NCBI GenBank assembly: GCA_017545095.1
Contig: JAFYCU010000156.1
Location: forward strand, 1-10,590
Direction of reading: 5' to 3'
Origin: Muribaculaceae bacterium
GTDB lineage: Bacteria > Bacteroidota > Bacteroidia > Bacteroidales > Muribaculaceae
Length of the DNA: 10,590 nt
Shown: piece by piece, positions 1 to 6,481 of the stretch
How the letters are laid out: the number at the start of each line of letters is the position of its first letter
Numbering within the stretch: the first letter of the stretch is position 1
Notes under the pieces: model-generated
What the model saw: the letters and a program-made list of their open reading frames with translations, nothing else
Database searches by the model: none
Told to the model about the DNA's origin: nothing
Translations under genes and position numbers: made by a program

Positions 1-33
1 ATCACGGTGGGTGATAATGAGATTTACGCTCCG
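1..33 (+). repeat. Module-start repeat, copy 1
   Basis: The first 33 bases encode ITVGDNEIYAP and match bases 610-642 (ITLGENEIYAP) at 31 of 33 positions. The distance of 609 bases, exactly 203 codons, equals two modules. This shows that the modules of this protein arose by in-frame tandem duplication, and that copies 1 and 3 are closer to each other than to the middle module. Confidence 0.8.
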
Positions 34-1308
34 AATGGTAATGAATTCTACTATCCCTTTATTCCCGAAGAGAGCGGTGAGTACACCTTCAGCACCTCTG
101 GCTTTGCTGCATTGAATCCCGCAGCGGCGGTGATGCTTGGAAATGACGTGATAGATTACTGTGTACCTAATCAAACAGACATAAATATAACCGTCACGCT
201 TCAGGCAGGAGTCGCCTACGCCTTTAGAGTGCGTGTAGGTACCAGCCATGGCGCTTTCATCCACCTGAACGTGACTAATGATGGAGGGTCGCCGGTTGGC
301 GATGACAACGTGCTCCAAATGGGCGACAACGAGGTGGTTTTAGCCGAAGAAGCCACACTCTATACCTTTACGCCCGCCGAGAGTGGTGCCTACCTATTCA
401 CGATGAATTGTGACGCTTCGGCGATGGTGGCTATTGCAGATAATGATAAAGGAATTGCTTCGTCGTTGGGCTATGCCGAAGTACCGGGGCAGACAATCTG
501 TGCTGGCATCATGCTTGAGGCAGGTGTAACTTGTCAGGTTGCGACTAGACTTTTTGAGGGCAGCGTCGACAGCGCCATCCTGAACATAGCCAAGTACGAA
601 ATCGCCCCCATCACGTTGGGTGAGAATGAGATTTACGCTCCGTATGGCTCGCTGTTCGAATATCCATTCACCCCACCGGTGAGCGGAGAGTACACCTTCC
701 GCACCATTGGCGATGCTTCGCTCTCGCCTTCAGTTGGGGTGTTCCTTGGAGAAGATGATCTTGGATATGATGAAGCGAATAATGAAGACGCGGAATTCAC
801 AGCCACGCTTGAGGCTGGAGTCACCTACACCGTTAGGACCCTTGTTGGTTGTTATAATGCATCCCTCATTCACCTGACCGTGGTTTCGCCTCTGCTCGCC
901 ATCAATGTGCCCGAATCGTTTGAGCACGGCATGGTGACCAGCGACAAGGAGGCCGCCTCCATCGGCGAGACCGTAACGCTGACCGTGACCCCCGACAACG
1001 GCTATGAGATTGAAACGCTCACCGTGACTTTCAGCCCCGAGGTCGAGCCAAGCGGCGCACAAATACGTCTGCGTGGCGGCTCAGTGGACATTATCCCAGG
1101 CACCGATCTGAACACCTTCACCTTCGAGATGCCGGCTGCTCCTGTTTACGTGAACGCCACGTTTAAAGAGGCCACCGTTACTGGTGTCCAAGACCTCAAC
1201 GCAGCGCAGCCCCGCAGCGGCCAGCGCTACAACCTCATGGGTCAGCCCGTTGGCGATGACTACAAGGGCATCGTCATCCAAGACGGCAAAAAGTTCGTTG
1301 TGAAATAA
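1..1308 (+). CDS. Secreted multidomain beta-sandwich repeat protein with C-terminal sorting-type tail (5' end missing)
   Basis: The gene is cut by the left edge: the two codons before the first possible GTG encode I-T, and an internal repeat begins ITLGENEIYAP, so the frame clearly enters from outside. The visible 435 residues contain three related modules of about 100 residues (about 1-98, 101-203, 204-296). Each has a 'GxNE' opening, an 'F/YTFTPxxSGxYxF' strand pair and an 'LEAGVTY' strand, resembling PPC-type beta-sandwich domains. A Flg_new_2/InlB-type repeat follows (about 297-392, with 'GETVTLTVTPDNGYEI' and 'VNATFK'), then a tail with YNLMGQPV, YKGIVI and GKKFVVK, typical of exported Bacteroidales proteins and similar to type A sorting domains. 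No catalytic motif is visible; an adhesion or binding role is possible but unproven. It converges with the minus-strand operon and has its own terminator. The secretion call rests on domain types only, because the N-terminus is absent. Confidence 0.85.
   Translation: MTVGDNEIYAPNGNEFYYPFIPEESGEYTFSTSGFAALNPAAAVMLGNDVIDYCVPNQTDINITVTLQAGVAYAFRVRVGTSHGAFIHLNVTNDGGSPVGDDNVLQMGDNEVVLAEEATLYTFTPAESGAYLFTMNCDASAMVAIADNDKGIASSLGYAEVPGQTICAGIMLEAGVTCQVATRLFEGSVDSAILNIAKYEIAPITLGENEIYAPYGSLFEYPFTPPVSGEYTFRTIGDASLSPSVGVFLGEDDLGYDEANNEDAEFTATLEAGVTYTVRTLVGCYNASLIHLTVVSPLLAINVPESFEHGMVTSDKEAASIGETVTLTVTPDNGYEIETLTVTFSPEVEPSGAQIRLRGGSVDIIPGTDLNTFTFEMPAAPVYVNATFKEATVTGVQDLNAAQPRSGQRYNLMGQPVGDDYKGIVIQDGKKFVVK
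610..642 (+). repeat. Module-start repeat, copy 2
   Basis: Partner of the repeat at 1-33, with two differences in 33 bases. It opens the third beta-sandwich module. The intervening module (from about base 301) starts with a much more diverged version encoding LQMGDNEVV. Confidence 0.8.
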
Positions 1309-1328
1309 CATTTCACACACCGCATCCA

Positions 1329-1360
1329 TAAAGGCTCGCCAATCGGTGAGCCTTTTCTTT
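1329..1360 (+). terminator. Rho-independent terminator of the left-edge gene
   Basis: GGCTCGCC (1333-1340) and GGTGAGCC (1345-1352) form an 8-pair stem with one G-U pair around the loop AATC. A preceding AAA and a following TTTT extend the helix, and the T-rich tract TTTTCTTT follows. It lies about 20 bases after the stop codon of the plus-strand gene. Confidence 0.9.
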
Positions 1361-1388
1361 CCCCCGCCCAACCCAAAGTGCAACAAAA

Positions 1389-1416
1389 TGGGACTGTCCC
1401 CTTTTCATCTGTCCCA
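1389..1416. repeat. REP-like inverted/direct repeat (GGGAC/GTCCC)
   Basis: TGGGAC (1389-1394) can pair with the adjacent GTCCC (1396-1400) or, with one pair more, with GTCCCA (1411-1416), leaving a 16-base T/C-rich loop. CTGTCCC is thus present twice in direct orientation. GGGAC-core inverted repeats of this type recur between genes in many bacteria; membership in such a family here is inferred, not tested. It lies about 30 bases after the terminator of the left gene. Confidence 0.45.
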
Positions 1417-1478
1417 ACCTTTTTGAATTATGACACACCATCGTGCACAATACCAGGCATTTACGGCCTTTACTCCAC

Positions 1479-1496
1479 GACGCGCCATGGCGCGTC
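1479..1496. repeat. Perfect 18-base palindrome
   Basis: GACGCGCCATGGCGCGTC equals its own reverse complement across all 18 bases. It is much more GC-rich than its surroundings and lies between the two terminators, not next to a promoter. No T-tract follows, so it is not an intrinsic terminator. It could be an interspersed palindromic unit or a protein-binding site. Confidence 0.8.
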
Positions 1497-1553
1497 CCTA
1501 CATATTTACATTGGTGTCCGGGAAAACCAATAATTCAAAATCTGCCAAATGGT

Positions 1554-1586
1554 AAAAAATCAGCGGCACGCCCAACGACGTGCCGC
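1554..1586 (-). terminator. Rho-independent terminator of the minus-strand operon
   Basis: GCGGCACG (1563-1570) and CGTGCCGC (1579-1586) form a perfect 8-pair stem with an 8-base loop. Read on the minus strand, the stem is followed by TGATTTTTT, with the six-T run at 1559-1554. It lies about 40 bases past the stop codon of the last minus-strand gene, where an operon terminator is expected. Confidence 0.88.
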
Positions 1587-1597
1587 CAATCTGTTAT

Positions 1598-1625
1598 CTC
1601 TAATCTATAATCTATAATCTAATTA
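1598..1625. repeat. Heptamer tandem repeat, about four units
   Basis: Units CTCTAAT, CTATAAT, CTATAAT and CTAATTA run head to tail; the middle two are identical. The array ends at the base next to the stop codon of the minus-strand gene, so it would lie in that transcript's 3' untranslated region before the terminator hairpin. Such arrays can vary in length by slippage. A second heptamer array with another unit lies at 10555-10574. Confidence 0.7.
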
Positions 1626-4013
1626 TTACTCCCAGCCTGAGATGGCCATGATGTGGTTGATGAGCGCGTTCAGGTCGAAGGCGTCGACCTCGCCGTCGCC
1701 GTTGAGGTCGGGCTGGCCATAATAAATATTACCCTCGATGCCCAAGATGAGGTTGATGAGCGCATTCAGGTCGTTACCATCGACGTTGTTGTCGCCATCG
1801 ACGTCGCCATATACCACCTGTGGGTAAGCATCGTTGTAAATCAACTCCAAGCCGGGGATTACAAACTCGTACTCCTGGTCCTTGGTCACCGACCTCACAT
1901 TAAACTGGATGTAACTGAAATGCAGCGGGTATAGGCCCAGGTTGGCCGCATCGACCCAGTCGGCGGTAGGAAGATTGATGGTGTACTCGCCATTGACATT
2001 GTCGGTGGGCGCGGTGAATGTGTTGTTGATTGTCGAACCCGCATTTGGTGAGGTGTAGAGATATACTTTCGACACCTCGAGGTCGCCAGGACGATATCGC
2101 ACCCGTATAGTGTCGGGGATGCCCCACATTTGATAAGGCGTCAGCATCGACAGTCGGATGTACGGGCTTCGTGACGACGAGCCGGCGAAGTTGAGTTTCA
2201 TGCCGTTTTCGAAGGCCTCGAAGGTGGCGTTCTTGAATCCGCTGGCCGAGAATTTCCAATCATCCGGAATCAGTTCATCGCCCTGGATGGTGGTCACGCG
2301 AGCCTTGGGGTTCTCGACGCGCACCACGAGGGTGTCGACAAAGCCCTCACCCTCGCCGTAGACCTCGGTGCGTCCGTCGGCCACGGCGACCAGCGTTCCG
2401 CCATCCACGATACGGCACACATGCGGGTCGACAACAGTCCAGTCGATTGCCGACGGGTCGACATCGTCCTCGCCGAGTCCGCTCACGGCCACCACGCTGA
2501 TGCGGTAGGGATGGTTGCGGTCGATGACCACGCTGTCGCAGCGCAGGTGCTTCTCCGAAGCCATCAGCAGCACGTCGGTTTCGCAGGTGATGCCGTTGTA
2601 ATTGGCGTAAATCTTGCCTGTTGCGGGCAACGAAGCCGCGGTAAACACACCATTCTCGTCGAACGAGCCCAGTTGCTCATCGCAGGAGAAGGTGCAGCCC
2701 TGCAGGTCCTTGTCGAGCAACACGCCATACTGGTTGTAGCCATAGATGCCAAACGACAGGCGTGCCGAGCACGAGAGGTTGAAACTGCGTGGCGCAAAGT
2801 CGATGATGCCGATTTGGTCGTCGTCGGGGGCATTAGAAATCAGCGCCCAGCCGTTGCCGGTGTCGCGCAGCATACCGTCGCTCAAGCGGTTCACCACCTC
2901 GCCGTTGACCACCATGCACGACGAGCCACCGCCATCCAGGTTCACACCGTTCCAGGCTCCGAGCCCCAGCAAGCCACCGGCGCACTCCGAGAGCGACGCG
3001 CCCAGCGAGATAGTGCTGCGACCGTCGAAGATTGCCAGATACACCTTTGTGCTGTCGGCGCTGAAGCCCATGCAGGTGCGCGGCTGGCGGTCGGTGAGGT
3101 TGTCGATGAGTTGGCCGTCGCGCAGGATAATGTGGTCGCTGCCACCAACCATCTCCATGAAGTTGGCCTGCAAGTCGGGCATCCCCTCAAGCCACACCCT
3201 CATGCTAATCTCAATTTCCTCGCCGCGGTGCATGTTAGACGTTATCTGTACCGGATCGCCACGGAACCACAGCAATGCTTTGCCCCGCGGGATATTGATA
3301 ACCGACGCGTTGAACACACTGTCGATCACCACCGTTTCCGAGCCGTTGGGTTTCCACTTGAACTGGCCGTCCTTGGGGCTGACGAGCACCATGCGGCCGT
3401 GAGTCCAGTACTTGTAGGCCGAGCCCCAGTTCTCGGTGAAGAGGAAGGTGCCTGTAGTGGGCGCATCCTCATAGTTCACCCTGATGCAGTTCATGCTGTG
3501 CAGGTCTTGCTGCTGGCCGTTGTAGGTGATTGTGCCTTGATAATGCACGCGGTCGATGTAGGGGTTGCGCTGGTCGTCGAGCATAAAACTGGCTCGGAAA
3601 GCCGGGTTGACCAGCACCTGTCCGCGCCGTATCTGACCGCTGGTGGGAATACCCCATTCGCTGGTGGGCGACGTGCGGAAGAAGTCGCCGTTGACAGTGC
3701 CGACCACCTCGCGGCCGTTGGCACGATACCGGTCGTAGACACTCAGCGGGTCTTCAACGCCCACCGAGGTCTCGTTGGCCAAATAACTCTCCAAGTCGAT
3801 GTAAGGGTTGCTCAAGTCGAGTTCGAGCACACTCACACGCAACGGGAACTGAGGCAGGTTGTAGCGACTATAAGTCACACCGGGGCCCACCTTATGCGGA
3901 TACACGAGGGTGTCCACATCGTAAACTCTCCCATTCATGGTCCACTGGTTCTTGGCTTGCAACGAAGTCGCTGCACACACAATGGCCATCAATAATAAGA
4001 TTTTCTTCATCAT
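1626..4013 (-). CDS. Secreted NAGPA/DUF2233 phosphodiester glycosidase with dockerin-like module (paralogue A)
   Basis: The 795-residue product has a signal peptide (about 1-20, ending SLQA before KNQW) and an N-terminal region shared with its two neighbours. Its NAGPA-type catalytic domain (about 80-400) carries NGDFF near 108-112, RTCMG, DGRSTISLG and NLDGGGSS. Two Ig/Big_2-like stretches (about 400-575), a jelly-roll-like region (about 580-735) and a type I dockerin-like double repeat (736-795, DVDGDNNVDGND and DLNGDGEVDAFD) follow. Family enzymes cleave sugar-1-phosphodiester linkages (human NAGPA uncovers mannose 6-phosphate); the bacterial substrate is unknown. It is the last operon gene. 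The frame can begin at GTG 4016, overlapping the previous stop by one base, or at ATG 4013 or ATG 4010; I chose 4013 because ATG is preferred and the signal peptide stays intact. Translational coupling to the upstream gene is likely. Confidence 0.9.
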   Translation of the reverse strand: MMKKILLLMAIVCAATSLQAKNQWTMNGRVYDVDTLVYPHKVGPGVTYSRYNLPQFPLRVSVLELDLSNPYIDLESYLANETSVGVEDPLSVYDRYRANGREVVGTVNGDFFRTSPTSEWGIPTSGQIRRGQVLVNPAFRASFMLDDQRNPYIDRVHYQGTITYNGQQQDLHSMNCIRVNYEDAPTTGTFLFTENWGSAYKYWTHGRMVLVSPKDGQFKWKPNGSETVVIDSVFNASVINIPRGKALLWFRGDPVQITSNMHRGEEIEISMRVWLEGMPDLQANFMEMVGGSDHIILRDGQLIDNLTDRQPRTCMGFSADSTKVYLAIFDGRSTISLGASLSECAGGLLGLGAWNGVNLDGGGSSCMVVNGEVVNRLSDGMLRDTGNGWALISNAPDDDQIGIIDFAPRSFNLSCSARLSFGIYGYNQYGVLLDKDLQGCTFSCDEQLGSFDENGVFTAASLPATGKIYANYNGITCETDVLLMASEKHLRCDSVVIDRNHPYRISVVAVSGLGEDDVDPSAIDWTVVDPHVCRIVDGGTLVAVADGRTEVYGEGEGFVDTLVVRVENPKARVTTIQGDELIPDDWKFSASGFKNATFEAFENGMKLNFAGSSSRSPYIRLSMLTPYQMWGIPDTIRVRYRPGDLEVSKVYLYTSPNAGSTINNTFTAPTDNVNGEYTINLPTADWVDAANLGLYPLHFSYIQFNVRSVTKDQEYEFVIPGLELIYNDAYPQVVYGDVDGDNNVDGNDLNALINLILGIEGNIYYGQPDLNGDGEVDAFDLNALINHIMAISGWE
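2501..2633 (-). repeat. Near-identical paralogue tract, copy in gene A
   Basis: This 133-base coding block in the Ig-like region matches 4888-5020 in paralogue B at 132 positions; the one difference is T at 2548 against C at 4935. The flanking sequence diverges more, notably just below 2501 and beyond 2633. It encodes a segment including ITCETDVLLMASEK and CDSVVIDRNHPYRI. Confidence 0.85.
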
Positions 4014-4015
4014 CA

Positions 4016-6406
4016 CTATTGTGCGTTTTTCAGTATTATGTTTATTATCTCATTCAGGTCGATGGCATCGAACATGCCGTCGCCATTCACATCAGCCTGG
4101 CCGTAATAGTCGGCTGGCGCATTATTGCCTAAGATGATGTTAACCATAGCGTTAAGGTCTTCACCATTGACCATGTTGTCGCCAGTGATATCGCCACGCA
4201 TCATCTCAGGGTAGCCGTCGTTGTAAATCAGTTCCAAGCCTGGGATTTCAAACACGTACTCTTGGTCCTTGGTCACAGTCCTGACGTTGAACTGGACGTA
4301 ACTGAAACTCAGCGGGTAAACGCCCAGGTTGGCGGCATCGACCCAGTCGGCGGTAGGAAGATTAATGGTGTACTCGCCGTCGACATTGTCGGTGGGCGCA
4401 GTGAACGTGTTGTTGATTGTTTGTCCGCTGTTAGGAGCAGTATAGAGGTAGACCTTCGTCACGTCGGCATCACCTGGGCGATAACGCACCCTGATGGTGT
4501 CGGGGATGCCCCATAACTGCAGCGTTGGATTGAGTGTAAGGCGGAAATACGGGCTTCGCGACGACGTGCCGAGGCATGTCACCCGCAAGCCGTTGTCGAG
4601 TGCTGTAACGAATCCGTTTTTGAATCCGCTGGCGTTGAACCGCCAATTTTCAGCAATCACCTCTTCGCCCTGAATGGTGGTGATGCGAGCCTTGGGATTC
4701 TCGACACGCACCACGAGGGTGTCGGCAAAGCCCTCACCCGCGCCGTAGACCTCGGTGCGTCCGTCGGCCACGGCCACCAGCGTTCCATCATCCACCAGAC
4801 GGCACACTGTGGGGTCTTGTATGGTCCACTGCATGACTGCGGGGTCGACGTTATCCTCGCCGAGGCCGCTAACGGCCACCACACCGATGCGGTAGGGATG
4901 GTTGCGGTCGATGACCACGCTGTCGCAGCGCAGGCGCTTCTCCGAAGCCATCAGCAGCACGTCGGTTTCGCAGGTGATGCCGTTGTAATTGGCGTAAATC
5001 TTGCCTGTTGCGGGCAACGACGCGGCGTAGAAGGTGCCGTTGTCGTCAAACGTACCCAACTGCTCATCGCATGAGAACGTGCAGCCCTGCAAGTCCTTGT
5101 CGAGCAGAACACCGTACTGGTTATAACCGTAGATTTTGAAATCCAATTTCGAGGAGCACGAGAGGTTGAAACTGCGCGGCGCGAAGTCGATGATGCCAAT
5201 CTGGTCGTCGACCGGAGAAATGGCCTTGATTATCCATCCGTTGCCGATGTTGCGCACCATGCCGTCGCTCAGGCGGTTGGCCACCTCGCCATTCACTACC
5301 ATGCACGACGAGCCACCGCCGTCGAGGTTCAGGACGTCCCATGCGCCGAGGGCAAACATTACCTGGCAGGCCTCGTCGAGCGTGGCGCCGAACGACGTTG
5401 TGCTGCGTCCGTCGAGCACAGCAAATATCAGTTTTGTGCTATCGGGGGTCACACCCAGACAGGTGCGCGGATGACGGTCGTCGGACCAACCCACTATCTC
5501 GCCATTGCGCGCCAGCAGGATGTCGCTGCCGCCCTCCATCTCCTTGAAGTTGGCCTGCAAATTAGGCGACCCGTTAAGGTAGACGTTGAAGGCTATGTCG
5601 ATTTCCTCGCCGGGCGTCATATGACTCGTTAACTGGGCCTGGTCGCCACGGAACCACAGCAGTGCCTTGCCTGGCGGGATTTCGATTGGTGCGGCATTGA
5701 ACACCGAGTCCACAACAACCGTCTCGCTGCCGTTTGGTTTCCACTTGAACTGTCCGTCCTTGGGGCTCACGAGCACCATGCGGCCATATATCCAGTACTT
5801 GTAGGCTCCGCCCCACTTGTCGGTAAACAGGAAAATACCAGTCGTGGCACCGGGAGCATAATTGATGCTGATGGTATTCACCGAATTCAGGGTGTGCTGC
5901 TCGCCGTTATAGGTTATCGAGCCACTAAATGAAATGGCGTCCATATAGGAGTTGCGCTGATCGTCAAACATGAAACTCATGCGTCCACATGGGCTCACAA
6001 TCATCTGGCTGTTGGTCACATGTCCGCTCAGCGGCACACCAATCTCGCTGGCTGGCGAGGTGTAGCAGAAGTCGCTGTTGACTGCGCCCACGGCCTGCAC
6101 GCCATTGTCGCAAAAGGTGTTGTAAGTGGTTAGCGGGTCCTCAACGCCCAATACCGTGCCTTTTGCCAGATAGGCCTCCAAATCGATATAGGGATTATTT
6201 AAGTCTATCTCCATGACACTGACTTTCAGCGGATAGGCAGGCAGGTCGTAACGGCTATAGGTCACGCCGGGCCCCACTTGGTGCGGATACACGATGGTGT
6301 CCACGTCGTAAGCGGTACCTCGCACCGTCCACTGATTTTTGGCTGCAGCCGGCAACGCCAGCATCAGCACCACAACCAGCATAATGTATTTATTCATTTT
6401 AGTCAT
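4016..6406 (-). CDS. Secreted NAGPA/DUF2233-family protein with altered active-site-region motif and dockerin-like module (paralogue B)
   Basis: The 796-residue product has the same order of parts as its neighbours: signal peptide (about 1-22, ending PAAA before KNQW), NAGPA-type domain (to about 400), Ig-like stretches, a jelly-roll-like region and a dockerin-like double repeat (738-796, DITGDNMVNGED and DVNGDGMFDAID). NLDGGGSS, RTCLG and DGRSTTSFG are kept, but the NGDFF seen in both sister proteins reads NSDFC (residues 110-114, bases 6079-6065). The surrounding 110-320 region is also the most divergent of the three. It may have another substrate or be a non-catalytic binder; sequence alone cannot decide. 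The frame could begin at TTG 6409, ATG 6406 or ATG 6397; 6406 is chosen as the first ATG, and 6397 would still leave a signal peptide. Its TAG stop overlaps a possible start of gene A. Confidence 0.88.
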   Translation of the reverse strand: MTKMNKYIMLVVVLMLALPAAAKNQWTVRGTAYDVDTIVYPHQVGPGVTYSRYDLPAYPLKVSVMEIDLNNPYIDLEAYLAKGTVLGVEDPLTTYNTFCDNGVQAVGAVNSDFCYTSPASEIGVPLSGHVTNSQMIVSPCGRMSFMFDDQRNSYMDAISFSGSITYNGEQHTLNSVNTISINYAPGATTGIFLFTDKWGGAYKYWIYGRMVLVSPKDGQFKWKPNGSETVVVDSVFNAAPIEIPPGKALLWFRGDQAQLTSHMTPGEEIDIAFNVYLNGSPNLQANFKEMEGGSDILLARNGEIVGWSDDRHPRTCLGVTPDSTKLIFAVLDGRSTTSFGATLDEACQVMFALGAWDVLNLDGGGSSCMVVNGEVANRLSDGMVRNIGNGWIIKAISPVDDQIGIIDFAPRSFNLSCSSKLDFKIYGYNQYGVLLDKDLQGCTFSCDEQLGTFDDNGTFYAASLPATGKIYANYNGITCETDVLLMASEKRLRCDSVVIDRNHPYRIGVVAVSGLGEDNVDPAVMQWTIQDPTVCRLVDDGTLVAVADGRTEVYGAGEGFADTLVVRVENPKARITTIQGEEVIAENWRFNASGFKNGFVTALDNGLRVTCLGTSSRSPYFRLTLNPTLQLWGIPDTIRVRYRPGDADVTKVYLYTAPNSGQTINNTFTAPTDNVDGEYTINLPTADWVDAANLGVYPLSFSYVQFNVRTVTKDQEYVFEIPGLELIYNDGYPEMMRGDITGDNMVNGEDLNAMVNIILGNNAPADYYGQADVNGDGMFDAIDLNEIINIILKNAQ
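4888..5020 (-). repeat. Near-identical paralogue tract, copy in gene B
   Basis: It matches 2501-2633 in gene A with one difference in 133 bases, and 7351-7483 in gene C with five differences. Beyond base 5020 gene B stays close to gene C, while gene A departs. Confidence 0.85.
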
Positions 6407-6430
6407 CAAAAAATAGTCTTATTCAGTTCA

Positions 6431-6461
6431 AGCAGGCCGGCTTGTTGACTGCCGGCCTGCT
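6431..6461 (-). other. Strong intergenic hairpin within the operon
   Basis: AGCAGGCCGGC (6431-6441) and GCCGGCCTGCT (6451-6461) pair perfectly over 11 bases, eight or nine of them G-C per arm, around a 9-base loop. It lies in the 71-75 base gap between paralogues C and B. On the minus strand the nearest T-run (TTTTTT) comes more than 15 bases after the stem, so this is not a standard intrinsic terminator. A role in partial termination, or in mRNA processing or stability that sets different levels for the genes on either side, is possible. Confidence 0.75.
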
Positions 6462-6481
6462 CAAACTTATTAATTTCTCAA

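Larger units (their letters stand above)
1309..1625. other. Convergent intergenic region without genes
   Basis: These 317 bases separate two converging genes. I see no convincing coding frame. From left to right it holds the plus-strand terminator, a REP-like GGGAC/GTCCC repeat, an 18-base perfect palindrome, the minus-strand terminator and a heptamer tandem repeat that touches the stop codon of the minus-strand gene. The stretch from about 1416 to 1478 and that from 1497 to 1550 show nothing I can name. Confidence 0.75.

Noticed and set aside
7..9. GTG as the true start of the left-edge gene
   Set aside because: The preceding codons continue the repeat (I-T before V-G), and no signal peptide follows the GTG, so the gene begins outside the window.
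1598..1625. CRISPR-like repeat
   Set aside because: The units are seven bases and directly adjacent, without spacers; no cas gene is present.
2421..3995. Long open frame on the plus strand opposite paralogue A (524 codons)
   Set aside because: It mirrors the codon structure of the real minus-strand gene and similar shadows occur opposite paralogue C (7280-8095). Its protein is low-complexity, rich in H, V and A, with no domain, and the minus frame has clear family motifs.
6407..6420. Separate promoter for paralogue B in the C-B gap (TATTTTTTG resembles a -7 box)
   Set aside because: It has one base too many, lies directly against the start codon and would leave no leader; no well-spaced -33 box accompanies it.
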